From contig NZ_AP024620.1 in the NCBI RefSeq assembly GCF_023734095.1, forward strand, positions 1,608,501 to 1,672,500: 64,000 nt of DNA, given 5' to 3'. The position numbers and the translations under genes were made by a program. The stretch comes from Moorella sp. Hama-1. Its GTDB lineage: Bacteria; Bacillota; DSM-521; Neomoorellales; Neomoorellaceae. Positions 8,304-18,809 of the stretch are shown one piece after another. The notes beneath the pieces are model-generated. The model ran no database searches. It saw only the letters and a program-made list of their open reading frames with translations, and had not been told where the DNA came from. How positions within the stretch are numbered: position 1 is the first letter of the stretch; the number at the start of each line of letters is the position of its first letter.

Positions 8304-10352
8304 TTAGATAAACATGGCGGCCAGGACCAGGGTAATGGTGCTGATAAGCTTTACTAGGACGTGCAGGGATGGCCCGGCAGTGTCTTTAAAGGGATCGCCC
8401 ACGGTGTCACCGACTACACCGGCTTTATGGGCTTCAGAACCCTTACCGCCGTAATTGCCCAGTTCGATGTACTTCTTGGCATTATCCCAGGCTCCGCCGC
8501 CGTTGTTGAGGAACAGGGCCATTATTACCCCGGTGATGGTACCGACCATTAAGAAGGCCGCCGCGGCTTCCGCTTTTAAAACCAGCCCGACTATAATGGG
8601 GGTAACGACCGCAATGATGCCGGGAAGGATCATTTCCTTCAGGGCGCCGCGAGTAACAATATCCACACAGGTGCCGTATTCCGGTTTAGCAGTACCCTCC
8701 ATGATGCCTGGGATCTCCTTGAACTGGCGCCTGACCTCCAGGATGACATACTGGGCGGCATTGCTCACCGCCCTGATGGCGGTGGAACTAAAGAGGAAGA
8801 CCATCATGGCGGCAATAAAGGCGCCGACAAAGACCTCCGGTTTACCGATATCCACCGGGAAGTTACCCTTGATGTTCAGGGCCAGCTTGACCTCGTCGAT
8901 GTAGGCCGAGAATAGCAGGAAGGTGGCCAGGGCGGCACTGCCGATGGCATACCCCTTGGTCAGGGCTTTGGTGGTATTGCCCGAGGCGTCCAGGCGATCC
9001 GTGCGCTGGCGCACCTCTTCCGGCGCCCCGGACATCTCAACAATACCGCCGGCGTTATCAGTAATGGGGCCGTAGGTATCCATGGCCAGGATGTAGGCTG
9101 CCGTGCTGAGCATGCCCATGGTCGCTACCGCCGTACCGTAGAGACCGCCGCCGGGCAGGCCGCTCTGTTGCCCCAGCCAGTAAGCGCCGAGGATGGCCAG
9201 GGAGATAAAGACAACCGGCAGGGCTGTGCTTTCAAAACCAACGGCCACACCGGAAATTATATTGGTGGCCGGCCCGGTTAAGGAGGCGCGGGCAATCTCC
9301 TTGACCGGCCGGTAACTATAGGAAGTGTAGTACTGGGTGATAAGGACAAAGATAAAACTGAGGACAATACCGATGAGGGCGGCACCGTAGAAGTAAAGGA
9401 AATTAACGCCCGGGCCGCTCAGCATGGCATGACTGATGGGGTATAAAAAGATCATCGCCACAATGCTGGTCACGATGTAGCCCCGGTTTAAAGCAGCCAT
9501 GGGATCCTGGTTTTCCTCGGCATGCACAAAAAACATCCCGATTATGGAGGCAATAATTCCTGCCGCCCGGGCGACCAGGGGGAAGATAATACCATTGATG
9601 CCGAAAACCGGGAACAGGGCGATGCCCAGGATCATGGCGCCGATATTTTCGGCCGCTGTCGATTCAAAGAGGTCGGCGCCACGGCCGGCGCAATCGCCGA
9701 CATTATCACCAACCAGGTCGGCCACCACGGCCGGGTTGCGCGGGTCGTCTTCCGGGATACCAGCTTCCACTTTGCCTACCAGGTCGGCACCGACGTCGGC
9801 GGCCTTGGTATAAATACCGCCACCCAGCTGGGCAAAAAGGGCGACAAAACTGGCGCCAAAACCGAAGCCGACAATACTTAAGGGCGCCCGGGTGGGATTG
9901 GCTGCGCCGCCAAAGGCGTAAAACAGGATGGTTACGCCCAGGAGGGAGAGGGCCGTAACCGCCAGGCCGGTGACCGCCCCGCCGCGGAAGGCTACGGTCA
10001 GGGCACTGTTCATGCTTTTTCGTGCCCCTGCCGCTACCCGGAGGTTAGCGTTTACCGCTACATACATGCCAATATAGCCAGACAGGGCCGAGGCAAAGGC
10101 ACCAGTAATGAAAGCTATAGCTGTATGGTACTGGCGGGTGAGGAGGGCCAGTAGTACGGCCACGATGATGGCCAGACCGGCAATGGTACGATACTGGCGG
10201 TTCAGGAAGGCCATAGCCCCTTCCCGGATAGCGGCGGCAATACTTTGCATCTCTTTAGGTCCAGTGTCTTCTTTAAGAACACTGGAGGTCATATAAATGG
10301 CAACAAGCACGCCCAGAATTCCGCCTACTGGAATAATTGGAAACAGCTCCAT
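8304..10352 (-). CDS. hppA: Membrane-bound ion-pumping pyrophosphatase
   Basis: 682 residues and about sixteen membrane segments. It couples hydrolysis of pyrophosphate to outward pumping of H+ or Na+. Catalytic motifs are [11 protein letters not shown] and EDDPRN, then [16 protein letters not shown]. The potassium-dependence motif reads GNTTKALT: lysine rather than alanine at the key position, with the accompanying threonine, which in this family marks potassium-independent enzymes, usually H+ pumps. This is prediction from family rules. The gene stands alone between ilvC and the potassium operon. Fluoride inhibits such enzymes, but no fluoride riboswitch is found here. Confidence 0.95.
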   Translation of the reverse strand: MELFPIIPVGGILGVLVAIYMTSSVLKEDTGPKEMQSIAAAIREGAMAFLNRQYRTIAGLAIIVAVLLALLTRQYHTAIAFITGAFASALSGYIGMYVAVNANLRVAAGARKSMNSALTVAFRGGAVTGLAVTALSLLGVTILFYAFGGAANPTRAPLSIVGFGFGASFVALFAQLGGGIYTKAADVGADLVGKVEAGIPEDDPRNPAVVADLVGDNVGDCAGRGADLFESTAAENIGAMILGIALFPVFGINGIIFPLVARAAGIIASIIGMFFVHAEENQDPMAALNRGYIVTSIVAMIFLYPISHAMLSGPGVNFLYFYGAALIGIVLSFIFVLITQYYTSYSYRPVKEIARASLTGPATNIISGVAVGFESTALPVVFISLAILGAYWLGQQSGLPGGGLYGTAVATMGMLSTAAYILAMDTYGPITDNAGGIVEMSGAPEEVRQRTDRLDASGNTTKALTKGYAIGSAALATFLLFSAYIDEVKLALNIKGNFPVDIGKPEVFVGAFIAAMMVFLFSSTAIRAVSNAAQYVILEVRRQFKEIPGIMEGTAKPEYGTCVDIVTRGALKEMILPGIIAVVTPIIVGLVLKAEAAAAFLMVGTITGVIMALFLNNGGGAWDNAKKYIELGNYGGKGSEAHKAGVVGDTVGDPFKDTAGPSLHVLVKLISTITLVLAAMFI

Positions 10353-10509
10353 CTCGCTTATCCCCTCATTTCCTGTGAATTGATCTCTGAGAGTGTCGCG
10401 ACCGCTGACGTTTGGCGGCTACGGCCGGTAGAAAAATTCAGTATCTACACCCGGCCAGTATATAATTTTACCCCTTTTCCTGGTCTATCAACCCTCTTTA
10501 CTTATGTAT

Positions 10510-10541
10510 TTCAAGGCCCCGGGGCACCTCGGGGCCTTTTG
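10510..10541 (-). terminator. Terminator-like hairpin downstream of ilvC
   Basis: AAGGCCCCG (10513-10521) pairs with CGGGGCCTT (10530-10538) just beyond the ilvC stop. The T-run is better on the plus strand (TTTTGC), so it may act in both directions. Confidence 0.6.
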
Positions 10542-10559
10542 CACGGCTTCCCGGTTGAA

Positions 10560-11615
<1,056 letters not shown>

Positions 11616-11674
11616 TTATTCGCAACTGATGCGGAAATTCCTGCCTGGTCCACAAAAATCCTACCCTTTTTGTA

Positions 11675-12202
11675 CTAGTATTCGATTCCTTGCCGCGCTT
11701 TTATCCCCTTTTCGTAGGGGTGCTTTACCTGGCGCATCTCAGTGACCAGGTCGGCGGCAGCGATAACCCCGGCCGGGGCATTGCGGCCGGTAAGGACGAC
11801 TTCCACCTGCGGCGGTCGCTCCTGCAGGAAACCCAGAACCTCTTCTTCCTTGAGGAGGCCAAAAAAGAGAGCGTTATTTATCTCGTCCAGGATGAGGATA
11901 TCTACCGTGCCGCTAAGCATAGCCTCCCTGGCGCAGGCCAGGGCCGCCGCTGCCTGATCGTAATCCTCCGGCCGGGCGCCGCCCCGGTGAATAAAGCCTT
12001 TGCGACCGAAGGTTTTAACCTCGATCTCTGGCGCCAGGCGCCGGAAAGAGCGGTGTTCGCCATAGTCGGGGGTCTTCATAAATTGAATGATGAGTACTTT
12101 GAGGCCATGGCCCGCTGCCCGCAGGGCCAGGCCAAAGGCTGCTGTGCTCTTACCCTTGGCCTCACCGGTGTAGACCTGGACCAATCCCTGTTCTAAACCC
12201 AT
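11675..12202 (-). CDS. cobO: Cob(I)alamin adenosyltransferase, CobO/BtuR type
   Basis: About 175 residues. Transfers the adenosyl group of ATP to cob(I)alamin/corrinoids. The P-loop GEAKGKST is near the N-terminus, and VDILILDEINNAL is the Walker-B-like segment. An upstream in-frame ATG at 12232 exists, but GGGAGGG lies seven bases before ATG 12202, which gives the usual short N-terminus MGLEQGLVQVYTGE. Corrinoids are central to acetogenic metabolism, which fits the inferred host. Single gene, no cobalamin riboswitch seen. Confidence 0.93.
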   Translation of the reverse strand: MGLEQGLVQVYTGEAKGKSTAAFGLALRAAGHGLKVLIIQFMKTPDYGEHRSFRRLAPEIEVKTFGRKGFIHRGGARPEDYDQAAAALACAREAMLSGTVDILILDEINNALFFGLLKEEEVLGFLQERPPQVEVVLTGRNAPAGVIAAADLVTEMRQVKHPYEKGIKARQGIEY

Positions 12203-12332
12203 TACTTTCCCTCCCGAGTCATTTATCTCCATTCTACCATGTTAAGGACCTCCTGGCGAGGTGAACATATCCCCTGCTTCCACCTATATTTCTGGCAAGA
12301 GCAGCGGACCCCGTGGTGGGCTCCCGTTGAGA

Positions 12333-13052
12333 CTATTTTAATCCTACCAGGCGGTAGAGGCCTTCAACCTCGGCCGGGGTCAGGTGGCGGTAAGTACCAG
12401 GTTTTAAGCCTGCCAGGGTCAGAAAAGCCAGACGGGTACGCCGTAGGTGCAAAACGGGGTGGCCAACCGCCGCCAGCATGCGCCGCACCTCCCGGTTGCG
12501 GCCTTCCCTGATAGTAAGCTCCAGCAGGGCTTCGCTTTTCCCGGCCCGGCGTAAATGCACCCGGGCTGGGGCTGTAGGGCCGTCTTCCAGGTTGACACCG
12601 CGGCCTAAATGGGCGATAGTATTAGCATCGGGCAGGCCCCGGACCAGGGCCAGGTAGGTTTTGTTCACCCCGTAACGGGGGTGGGTCAGGCGCAGGGTGA
12701 GTTCACCATCGTTGGTCAGCAACAATAAACCCTCGGTGGCATAATCCAGGCGGCCGACGGGATATAATCTAGCGGGAATATCCCGCACCAGGTCGGTAAC
12801 CTTGGGCCGGCCGCGGGGGTCGGCGGCGGTCGTTACATAACCGGCCGGCTTATAGAGCAGGACGTAGTATTTCTTCTCCGTCAATCCTACCGGCCGGCCG
12901 TCGACAGCCACCCTGTCCTTCCCGGGCTCTACCTGGACGCCCATGGCTGTTATCACCTGGCCGTTAACCCGCACCCGCCCGGCCCGGATTAGCTCCTCGG
13001 CCCGGCGCCGGGAAGCCACCCCGGCCAGGGCCAGGTATTTCTGCAAACGCAT
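12333..13052 (-). CDS. rluB: 23S rRNA/16S rRNA pseudouridine synthase, RluB/RsuA family
   Basis: About 239 residues: an S4 RNA-binding domain (MRLQKYLALAGVASRRRAEE onward), then the RsuA-type catalytic domain with GRLDYATEGLLLLTNDG, whose aspartate is the nucleophile. GGAGG is placed correctly for ATG 13052; an upstream start at 13109 would add a 19-residue extension with no support. In related bacteria the gene commonly follows spmA/spmB, but here ogt and a PAP2 gene on the opposite strand lie between them. Confidence 0.92.
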   Translation of the reverse strand: MRLQKYLALAGVASRRRAEELIRAGRVRVNGQVITAMGVQVEPGKDRVAVDGRPVGLTEKKYYVLLYKPAGYVTTAADPRGRPKVTDLVRDIPARLYPVGRLDYATEGLLLLTNDGELTLRLTHPRYGVNKTYLALVRGLPDANTIAHLGRGVNLEDGPTAPARVHLRRAGKSEALLELTIREGRNREVRRMLAAVGHPVLHLRRTRLAFLTLAGLKPGTYRHLTPAEVEGLYRLVGLK

Positions 13053-13129
13053 TGTTGCCTCCAGCTTTACTTCGCAAGGACTCTCATGCAGGGGTTTGTT
13101 ACCTACCATTTTAACGGGAGGCCCGAAAA

Positions 13130-13732
13130 TTGTCCAGGAAGTGCTGTTTTTTACTGCTGGCCTTTTTTATGGCCCTGGTTTTTCTCCTATTAGCTGCCGC
13201 CATCAAACAACCTGGAATCCAGCACCTGGATGAACAGGCCCTCAAGTGGCTCATGGTTTACCGCAACCCGGCAGCTACTATCTTTTTCAAAGGGATCACC
13301 TTTTTTGGCACCTCCATCTTCTTTTTCCCGGCAACCGCCATCCTGGGGATAACCCTAATCCTGGGACGAGATTTCCAGGGTTTCGCCGCCCTGCTCATTA
13401 CCATGAACGGCGCCTGGGCCCTGATGGAAGGGCTAAAGGCCCTTTACCAGCGGCCCCGCCCCACCCTGGGTCCCCTGGAACAGGTCTCCGGCTTTAGCTT
13501 CCCCAGCGGCCATGCCCTGATGGGGACGGTCTTCTTCGGCCTGCTGGCCCTGATGCTACTAAAAAAAATATTCCCCCGCCGGTGGCCTTCAGTCGTCCGG
13601 GGTACCATCGTTTTCCTGTTGTTGCTGGGCCTGAGCCGCCTATACCTGGGGGTCCACTATCCTACCGACATCCTGGCCGGCTATGCCGCCGGCCTGGCCG
13701 TCCTTTCCCTGTGCCGCCTCTGGTGGCCGTAA
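13130..13732 (+). CDS. PAP2-family membrane phosphatase
   Basis: 200 residues with about six membrane segments and the three PAP2 phosphatase motifs: KALYQRPRP near residue 103, PSGHALM near 124, and SRLYLGVHYPTDILAG near 170. The family includes undecaprenyl-diphosphate and lipid phosphatases; which substrate applies cannot be said. TTG start at 13130 has GGGAGG eight to nine bases upstream. Divergent from rluB, and 23 bases before ogt, so the two plus-strand genes are probably cotranscribed. Confidence 0.9.
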   Translation: MSRKCCFLLLAFFMALVFLLLAAAIKQPGIQHLDEQALKWLMVYRNPAATIFFKGITFFGTSIFFFPATAILGITLILGRDFQGFAALLITMNGAWALMEGLKALYQRPRPTLGPLEQVSGFSFPSGHALMGTVFFGLLALMLLKKIFPRRWPSVVRGTIVFLLLLGLSRLYLGVHYPTDILAGYAAGLAVLSLCRLWWP

Positions 13733-13755
13733 TATATGGAGGAGGAAAATTTACG

Positions 13756-14316
13756 ATGCCTTCGCTCCAGCTCACCATCAGTCAATATAATTCCCCGGTA
13801 GGCGTCCTGACAATCGTCACCAGTCCCTCCGGCATCTGCCGGCTGGCCTTTGCCAGCGAAGATAGCATAGCTACCCGGGCCTACTTGGCAAAGGTATTCC
13901 CTGGGTCAACCTTGACCAGCAACCCCGGGAACAACCTCGTCCAGGAAGCCTGCACCCAGCTGGATGCATACTTTGCCGGCCGGCGCCGGGCCTTTGACCT
14001 GCTCCTGGATCTCCACGGTACCCCCTTCCAGAAAGCAGTCTGGGCGGCCCTGCAGGGAATCCCCTATGGAACTACCTGTACCTACAGTGATCTGGCCAGA
14101 GCCATTGGCCGGCCCCAGGCGGTCCGGGCCACCGGTCAGGCCATCGGCAAAAACCCGGTGGGAATTATTATCCCCTGTCACCGGGTTATCGGCAAAGGCG
14201 GCCGGCTGGTGGGTTTCGGCGGCGGCCTGGCAGTCAAGGAACGGCTTCTGGCGTTAGAACATAATAATCACGAGAATCTAACTAAAAAGCAAATGGCAGA
14301 TAACTACCGCCGCTAG
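13756..14316 (+). CDS. ogt: Methylated-DNA--[protein]-cysteine S-methyltransferase
   Basis: 186 residues. Repairs O6-alkylguanine by transferring the alkyl group to its own cysteine in the IIIPCHRVIGK motif near residue 140. The helix-turn-helix segment IPYGTTCTYSDLARAIGRP and the N-terminal ribonuclease-like domain are both present. ATG 13756 has GGAGGAGG upstream. Its last 39 bases overlap the end of spmB on the opposite strand, so the two transcripts converge. Confidence 0.93.
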   Translation: MPSLQLTISQYNSPVGVLTIVTSPSGICRLAFASEDSIATRAYLAKVFPGSTLTSNPGNNLVQEACTQLDAYFAGRRRAFDLLLDLHGTPFQKAVWAALQGIPYGTTCTYSDLARAIGRPQAVRATGQAIGKNPVGIIIPCHRVIGKGGRLVGFGGGLAVKERLLALEHNNHENLTKKQMADNYRR

Positions 14317-14811
14317 CAGGCTGGAGATATCGGCAATCAGCCCCAGGGCCAGGGCGTAACGGTAGCGCCGTACCCCTACGGAACCAAAGTAAACGGTCAA
14401 AACATAGAAAGTTGTGTCGGTAGTCCCCTGCATAACTGAGGCCAGGAGGCCGATAAAGGAATCCGGGCCATAATTGCCAATCAACTCGGCTGCTATCCCT
14501 AGGGCACCGCCGCCGGACAGGGGCCGCATGAGCGCCAGGGGCAGGACTTCCCCAGGGATGCCCGCCAGGTGCAGGAAGGGGTTTAAGGCCCGGGCAAAGA
14601 GGTCCATGGCCCCGGAGGCCCGGAAAACGCTGATGGCCACCAGCATCCCTACCAGGAAGGGTATGATTTTGATGGCCACCTTAAAGCCGTCCTCGGCCCC
14701 GGCAGCGAAGGCTTCATAAACCGGCACCCCGCGCAGGTAGCCATAAAGGGGGATTAAAAAGAGAAGCACAGGAATGGCCCAGCGGGAGACGGTAATGAAA
14801 GCATCTGTCAT
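14278..14811 (-). CDS. spmB: Spore maturation protein B
   Basis: About 177 residues, a nucleoside-recognition (Gate-domain) membrane protein. With SpmA it affects spore core dehydration. Typical segments are PFLVGMLVAISVFRASGAMD and MRPLSGGGALGI, then MQGTTDTTFYVLTVYFGSVG. ATG 14811, with GGGGGTGATG upstream, is preferred over an ATG at 14859 inside spmA. It starts 4 bases after the spmA stop. Confidence 0.95.
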   Translation of the reverse strand: MTDAFITVSRWAIPVLLFLIPLYGYLRGVPVYEAFAAGAEDGFKVAIKIIPFLVGMLVAISVFRASGAMDLFARALNPFLHLAGIPGEVLPLALMRPLSGGGALGIAAELIGNYGPDSFIGLLASVMQGTTDTTFYVLTVYFGSVGVRRYRYALALGLIADISSLLAAVVICHLLFS

Positions 14812-14815
14812 GCCA

Positions 14816-15406
14816 TCACCCCCCGTGCCCGCCATAGACACGGCGGAAGAGGCGATCAAACACCACGGCCATGACCATACTGAAGCCGGTGGCCAGGATC
14901 GTGGGAGCGACGATGATGGTCGGATCGGTGGAATTGGCCGCCGCCCGGATGCCGATAATGGTCGCCGGGATCAGGGTTAGGCAGCCGGTATTTAAGCCCA
15001 GAAAGGTGCACATGGCGGGGGTGGCTTCATCAGGGCGGGGATTCAGGGTTTGGAGCTCCTGCATGGCTTTAAGACCAAAGGGGGTGGCGGCATTACCCAG
15101 GCCCAGGATGTTGGCACTCATATTCATGATAATGGAGCCAATGGCGGGGTGGTCCCGGGGTATCTCGGGAAAAAGGTAGCGGGTAAAGGGGCGCAGAAGG
15201 CGCGCCAGGAGGGCCACCAGCCCGGCGTCCTCGGCAATCTTTAACAACCCCAACCACATGGCCATGAGGCCGATTAGCTCAAAGGCCAAGGTGACCGCCG
15301 TCTGGGCCGCCTCCAGGGAGGCTTCGGTGACGATCTCGATGTGGCCATTGATACCGGCCACCACGATACCTGCCAGGAGCATTAATAACCAGATGAGATT
15401 GACCAC
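14816..15406 (-). CDS. spmA: Spore maturation protein A
   Basis: 196 residues, several membrane segments. Family landmarks are MWLGLLKIAEDAGL, IIMNMSANILGLGNAATPFG and LNTGCLTLIPATIIGIRAA. Paired with spmB in a sporulation operon. In many related genomes dacB, a spore peptidoglycan carboxypeptidase, precedes this pair. Here 141 bases without a convincing gene separate spmA from ytfJ. Confidence 0.95.
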   Translation of the reverse strand: MVNLIWLLMLLAGIVVAGINGHIEIVTEASLEAAQTAVTLAFELIGLMAMWLGLLKIAEDAGLVALLARLLRPFTRYLFPEIPRDHPAIGSIIMNMSANILGLGNAATPFGLKAMQELQTLNPRPDEATPAMCTFLGLNTGCLTLIPATIIGIRAAANSTDPTIIVAPTILATGFSMVMAVVFDRLFRRVYGGHGG

Positions 15407-15547
15407 CGATTACCCCTCCATAAATTACCTCGCTTAGTAAGATTTATGAAGGGGTTAACCTTAATAGAACCGCAGTCAGGGCAGATTGCTGCAGACCGCT
15501 CCTAGCAACCCCAGCGCCCACCACGAAGGCTTGAAAATCTGTTCAGT

Positions 15548-16015
15548 TCATTCCTCCATCTCCTGGGGACGGAGAACCATTTTGGTCCGCACCGTGGCCG
15601 GGGTACCATTGCCGTTACCCTTCTGGGCCTTGCCTCTACCCAGGAGTTCCTGAATCCTCTCCAATACCTGGGGGGCGACATCAATAATCCGGTCGACTAC
15701 GGCGTTGCCATCAACAGGTAACAGGCGTACCTGCTCCTTACCGACCACGAGAAAGCCAACCGGCTGGACAGAAACGCCGGCGCCGCTACCGCCGCCAAAG
15801 GGGAGTCCTTCCTTACTCCCCCCGCCACCCTCGGCGCTATCGGGTTCATACTCTGAGCCGCCGGCAGCGAAACCAGCCGTCACCCGGGATACAGGAACAA
15901 TTACCTGGCCGTCCGGGGTTTCAATGGGATCCCCTACTACCGTATTGACATCAACCATATCCTTGATGCTTTCCATAGCCGTCTTCATCAGGGCTTCGAT
16001 GGGATGTTCGGGCAT
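15548..16015 (-). CDS. ytfJ: GerW/YtfJ family sporulation protein
   Basis: 155 residues matching the YtfJ (GerW) family, needed for normal spore germination in Bacillus. Landmarks are MPEHPIEALMKTAMESIKDM at the N-terminus, TVVGDPI, and VSRVTAGFAAGGSE. A glycine-rich stretch and a PVGFLVV strand near the middle complete it. Its start lies inside the end of the upstream DUF2953 gene (65-base overlap). Confidence 0.9.
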   Translation of the reverse strand: MPEHPIEALMKTAMESIKDMVDVNTVVGDPIETPDGQVIVPVSRVTAGFAAGGSEYEPDSAEGGGGSKEGLPFGGGSGAGVSVQPVGFLVVGKEQVRLLPVDGNAVVDRIIDVAPQVLERIQELLGRGKAQKGNGNGTPATVRTKMVLRPQEMEE

Positions 16016-16703
16016 TTTCTTTTGCTCCCCTCGCCTGCCGGATTGTTCCGAGGAGTAACCATAAAGAACGTAAACTAACGCTTATAATATGGCCCAAGCG
16101 AAAGGTTAGTATGCAGTTAAAATCCCCCATCAGGGCCGGAGCCGCAAACCGGGGGGTAACCTGCAGTTCTGGTTTTGAAAAATCCAGGCACGACCGGCGG
16201 CGGAGATTCTGGTACAGGCAGGCCAGCAAGGACCAGGCGCTGCCATAGACCAGGGCCGTGGTGGCCGGCTCCCCCGTCCCCACGGTCAGGTATACCCGCA
16301 GGCGCTGGCAGGTGGTCCGGGCGAAAAAGCGACGCCAGATAAGGTTCAGCCGCCGCAGGAAACCCAGCCACTGGGCCAAACGTCCCCTGGCGATAAAGCC
16401 CAGGGCCCGGCCTAGAGCCCCCAGTTCATTTCCAGGATGGCGAACCTCCAGCTCCCCCCCGGCCAGGGTTCCTTCCCCACCGGCCTGGAGCAGGGTTTCC
16501 AGGTGGAAAGGGGGCCATTCCGGCAACCAGTTACGAATCGAAGGGTTCTCTACTTCCCACAGGCCCCAGTCGCCGGGGAGGCTGAACTCCAGCCACAGGC
16601 TGTCATTATGATCCAGGCGACGGTAAGCCACCTCCAACCGCACCGGTACCAGGAGCAGGATTAGTCCCCCCGCCAGCAGACCGGCCAGCCAGGCCCAGAG
16701 CAA
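15951..16703 (-). CDS. DUF2953 domain-containing membrane-anchored protein
   Basis: About 250 residues: one N-terminal hydrophobic segment (LAGLLAGGLILLLVPVRLEV), then a beta-rich and a basic region as in DUF2953 proteins, which typically lie between scpB and ytfJ in sporulating Firmicutes. Function unknown. I chose TTG 16703, preceded by GGGGGTGATGG, rather than the longer frame from 16850 that would overlap scpB. The last 20 codons overlap ytfJ and may not be conserved. Confidence 0.8.
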   Translation of the reverse strand: MLWAWLAGLLAGGLILLLVPVRLEVAYRRLDHNDSLWLEFSLPGDWGLWEVENPSIRNWLPEWPPFHLETLLQAGGEGTLAGGELEVRHPGNELGALGRALGFIARGRLAQWLGFLRRLNLIWRRFFARTTCQRLRVYLTVGTGEPATTALVYGSAWSLLACLYQNLRRRSCLDFSKPELQVTPRFAAPALMGDFNCILTFRLGHIISVSLRSLWLLLGTIRQARGAKENARTSHRSPDEDGYGKHQGYG

Positions 16704-16767
16704 GCCATCACCCCCTCGGGGAGAAGTTTGTAAGTATTCTTCCACCGGGGGTGCATTTATACTACCA

Positions 16768-17364
16768 CTACTTCTCTTTATCTCTCCGGGGCGGCGTAAC
16801 CGGGCCGCCGGGCGTCCCGGTATCCCGGTCACCCTCTTGACCTGCGGCAACCTCTTCCAGGGGCGGCAGCTCCTGGAGGTCCTGCAGGCCGAAAAACTCC
16901 AGAAATTTGGGAGTAGTGCCGTACAAAACAGGTCGTCCCGGGGCGTCTTTACGGCCTACCTCCTGGACCAGGCCGCGGCTGAGGAGGGTGTTTAAAACGC
17001 CATCTACCTTAACTCCCCGGATATACTCCATTTCCCCCCTGGTTACCGGCTGGCGGTAGGCAATAATGGCCAGGGTTTCCAGGGCCGCCCGGGATAAAGC
17101 CGGCAGCTCTGGGCGCAGGAGGGTTTCCACGTAAGGGGCATATTCGGGCCGGGTACACATCTGGTAGCCGCCCGCCACGGGACGGACCTGCAGGCCCCGG
17201 CCCTCTTGCTCATAAAGCTCGCGTAACTCTGCCGCCAGCTCGTCGACGTCGGCGGGACTGACGCCCAGGCACGAGGCCAGGGTCGCCGTAGTTAATGGCC
17301 CGCCAGCTACAAAAAGCAGGCACTCCAGGGCGGCCCGCAGGTTGTCACTAAATAATAGGGGCAA
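16768..17364 (-). CDS. scpB: Segregation and condensation protein B
   Basis: 198 residues with two winged-helix domains (about 1-80 and 90-160). ALSRAALETLAIIAYRQPVTR and IRGVKVDGVLNTLLSRGL are hallmark ScpB stretches, and the tail is acidic/proline-rich. Acts with ScpA and SMC in chromosome condensation. Six bases after scpA. Confidence 0.96.
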   Translation of the reverse strand: MPLLFSDNLRAALECLLFVAGGPLTTATLASCLGVSPADVDELAAELRELYEQEGRGLQVRPVAGGYQMCTRPEYAPYVETLLRPELPALSRAALETLAIIAYRQPVTRGEMEYIRGVKVDGVLNTLLSRGLVQEVGRKDAPGRPVLYGTTPKFLEFFGLQDLQELPPLEEVAAGQEGDRDTGTPGGPVTPPRRDKEK

Positions 17365-17370
17365 TGGGAA

Positions 17371-18120
17371 TCACCTTGCTGCCTTAAGGGGCAGTAATTG
17401 GACCTCAATATTACCGAAATTAACCTTCTGTTCCAGGGCTATCCGTCCCCGGCGAGCCAGTTCCAGCAGGGCCAGGAAGGTCAATGCTACTTCCAGGCGG
17501 GTCGGCCGGTCACTCAAGAGGCCTTCCAGGCTGAGGGATTTTTCCTGGTGCAGGCGGCGCCAGATATGACGCACCTGGCCGGCCAGGGTAAAAGCCGGGC
17601 GGGGTATGACCCGGGGCTCGTCTACTTCCCTGTTCTGCCCCTTCCTGGCCAGGATGCGACCCAGGGCCCGGGCCAGGTCCAGGGGGGTAACACCCTCCAG
17701 GGGGTTAACACCGGCCATGGTCCGGGCCACAGCCTCCTGATCCCTGGGCCGGGTAAAGATCAGGGCCCCGGCGGCGGCCAGTTCACCCAGGTGTTCGGCC
17801 GCCCCTTTATAACAGCGGTAAGTCAACAGGCGCTCGGCCAGGGCCCGGGCCGATTCCTCAGTATCCTCCTCTTCCGGCTCGTCCTCAGCCGGGCGTTGCA
17901 GCAGCAACCTGGCCTTCAGGGCCAGGAGTTCCGCCCCCAGGACCAGAAACTCGCTGGCCCATTCCAGATCCAGTTCTTCGACCTCGCCCAGATACTCCAG
18001 GTACTGGGCCGTAACCTCTGCTACCGGGATGGCCTGGACGTCGATTTCCTGCTTTTCGATCAGGGTGAGGAGGAGGTCCAGGGGGCCCTGAAAGACATCC
18101 AGGCGTACGTTACCCAGCAT
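17371..18120 (-). CDS. scpA: Segregation and condensation protein A
   Basis: About 249 residues, the kleisin subunit of the SMC-ScpAB condensin. The N-terminal FQGPLDLLLTLIEKQEIDVQ is diagnostic; the C-terminal winged helix ends near ARRGRIALEQKVNFGNIEV. ATG 18120 has GGGAGG upstream and gives a normal N-terminus; the longer frame to 18183 adds 21 residues without a ribosome binding site. Confidence 0.95.
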   Translation of the reverse strand: MLGNVRLDVFQGPLDLLLTLIEKQEIDVQAIPVAEVTAQYLEYLGEVEELDLEWASEFLVLGAELLALKARLLLQRPAEDEPEEEDTEESARALAERLLTYRCYKGAAEHLGELAAAGALIFTRPRDQEAVARTMAGVNPLEGVTPLDLARALGRILARKGQNREVDEPRVIPRPAFTLAGQVRHIWRRLHQEKSLSLEGLLSDRPTRLEVALTFLALLELARRGRIALEQKVNFGNIEVQLLPLKAAR

Positions 18121-18179
18121 CCGCCCCCTCCCTGAAGGATTTACTCCCCCCGACCTCATGGATCGCCCATGGCCAGCGC

Positions 18180-18809
18180 TCACACGAAGGCCAGGCCGCT
18201 GGCAGTAATAATTAAATTAAGGACCAGGTTGACCAGGGGGCCCAGGATATGACCAATTATCCCGGTAGCTATCAGGAGCAATAAAATCAGGGTACCGTAA
18301 CTCTCCAGCCGGTAAACAGCCGCTGCTCCTTCCGGGGGCAGGATGCCGGCCAGGACCCGGGAGCCGTCCAGGGGCGGTACGGGAATCAGGTTGAAAACGG
18401 CCAGGACCACGTTATAACCCACCAGCAGGTTTAAAAAGGTCTGCAGCCATAAGCCGCCCAGATTCATCCGTAGCAAGATATTCAGGAGCACGGCGGCCAG
18501 ATAGCCCAGGACCAGGTTCATTACGGGGCCGGCCAGGCCCACCAGCATCATCCCTTTACGCCGGTCCATTTGAAAATAAAAGGGATTGATTTGCACCGGT
18601 TTGGCCCAGCCAAAGCCGGCTACGATGAGCAACAGGGTTCCCAGGATATCCAGGTGGGCCAGGGGGTTCAAGGTTAAGCGGCCCTGATTTCTGGCCGTCG
18701 GGTCACCCAGGAAATAGGCTGCCTTCCCGTGGGCGTATTCATGAAAGGTCAGGGCGATAAGGATGGCTGGAATTCCCAGAAGTAACTGGGTCAAGTTTTG
18801 TAGGTGCAT
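18180..18809 (-). CDS. Site-2 protease family membrane metalloprotease (M50)
   Basis: About 209 residues with five or six membrane segments. The zinc-binding HEYAHG motif is near residue 22 and the second site, NLIPVPPLDGSRVL, near residue 155. This short form without a PDZ domain resembles YwhC-type proteases located upstream of scpA in many Firmicutes. Substrate unknown. ATG 18809 has GGAG upstream and lies inside the end of the upstream nucleotidyltransferase gene (71-base overlap). Confidence 0.9.
   Translation of the reverse strand: MHLQNLTQLLLGIPAILIALTFHEYAHGKAAYFLGDPTARNQGRLTLNPLAHLDILGTLLLIVAGFGWAKPVQINPFYFQMDRRKGMMLVGLAGPVMNLVLGYLAAVLLNILLRMNLGGLWLQTFLNLLVGYNVVLAVFNLIPVPPLDGSRVLAGILPPEGAAAVYRLESYGTLILLLLIATGIIGHILGPLVNLVLNLIITASGLAFV

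Noticed and set aside
15407-15547. Remnant of dacB between spmA and ytfJ
   Set aside because: The gap is only 141 bases and no carboxypeptidase motif was found in any frame.
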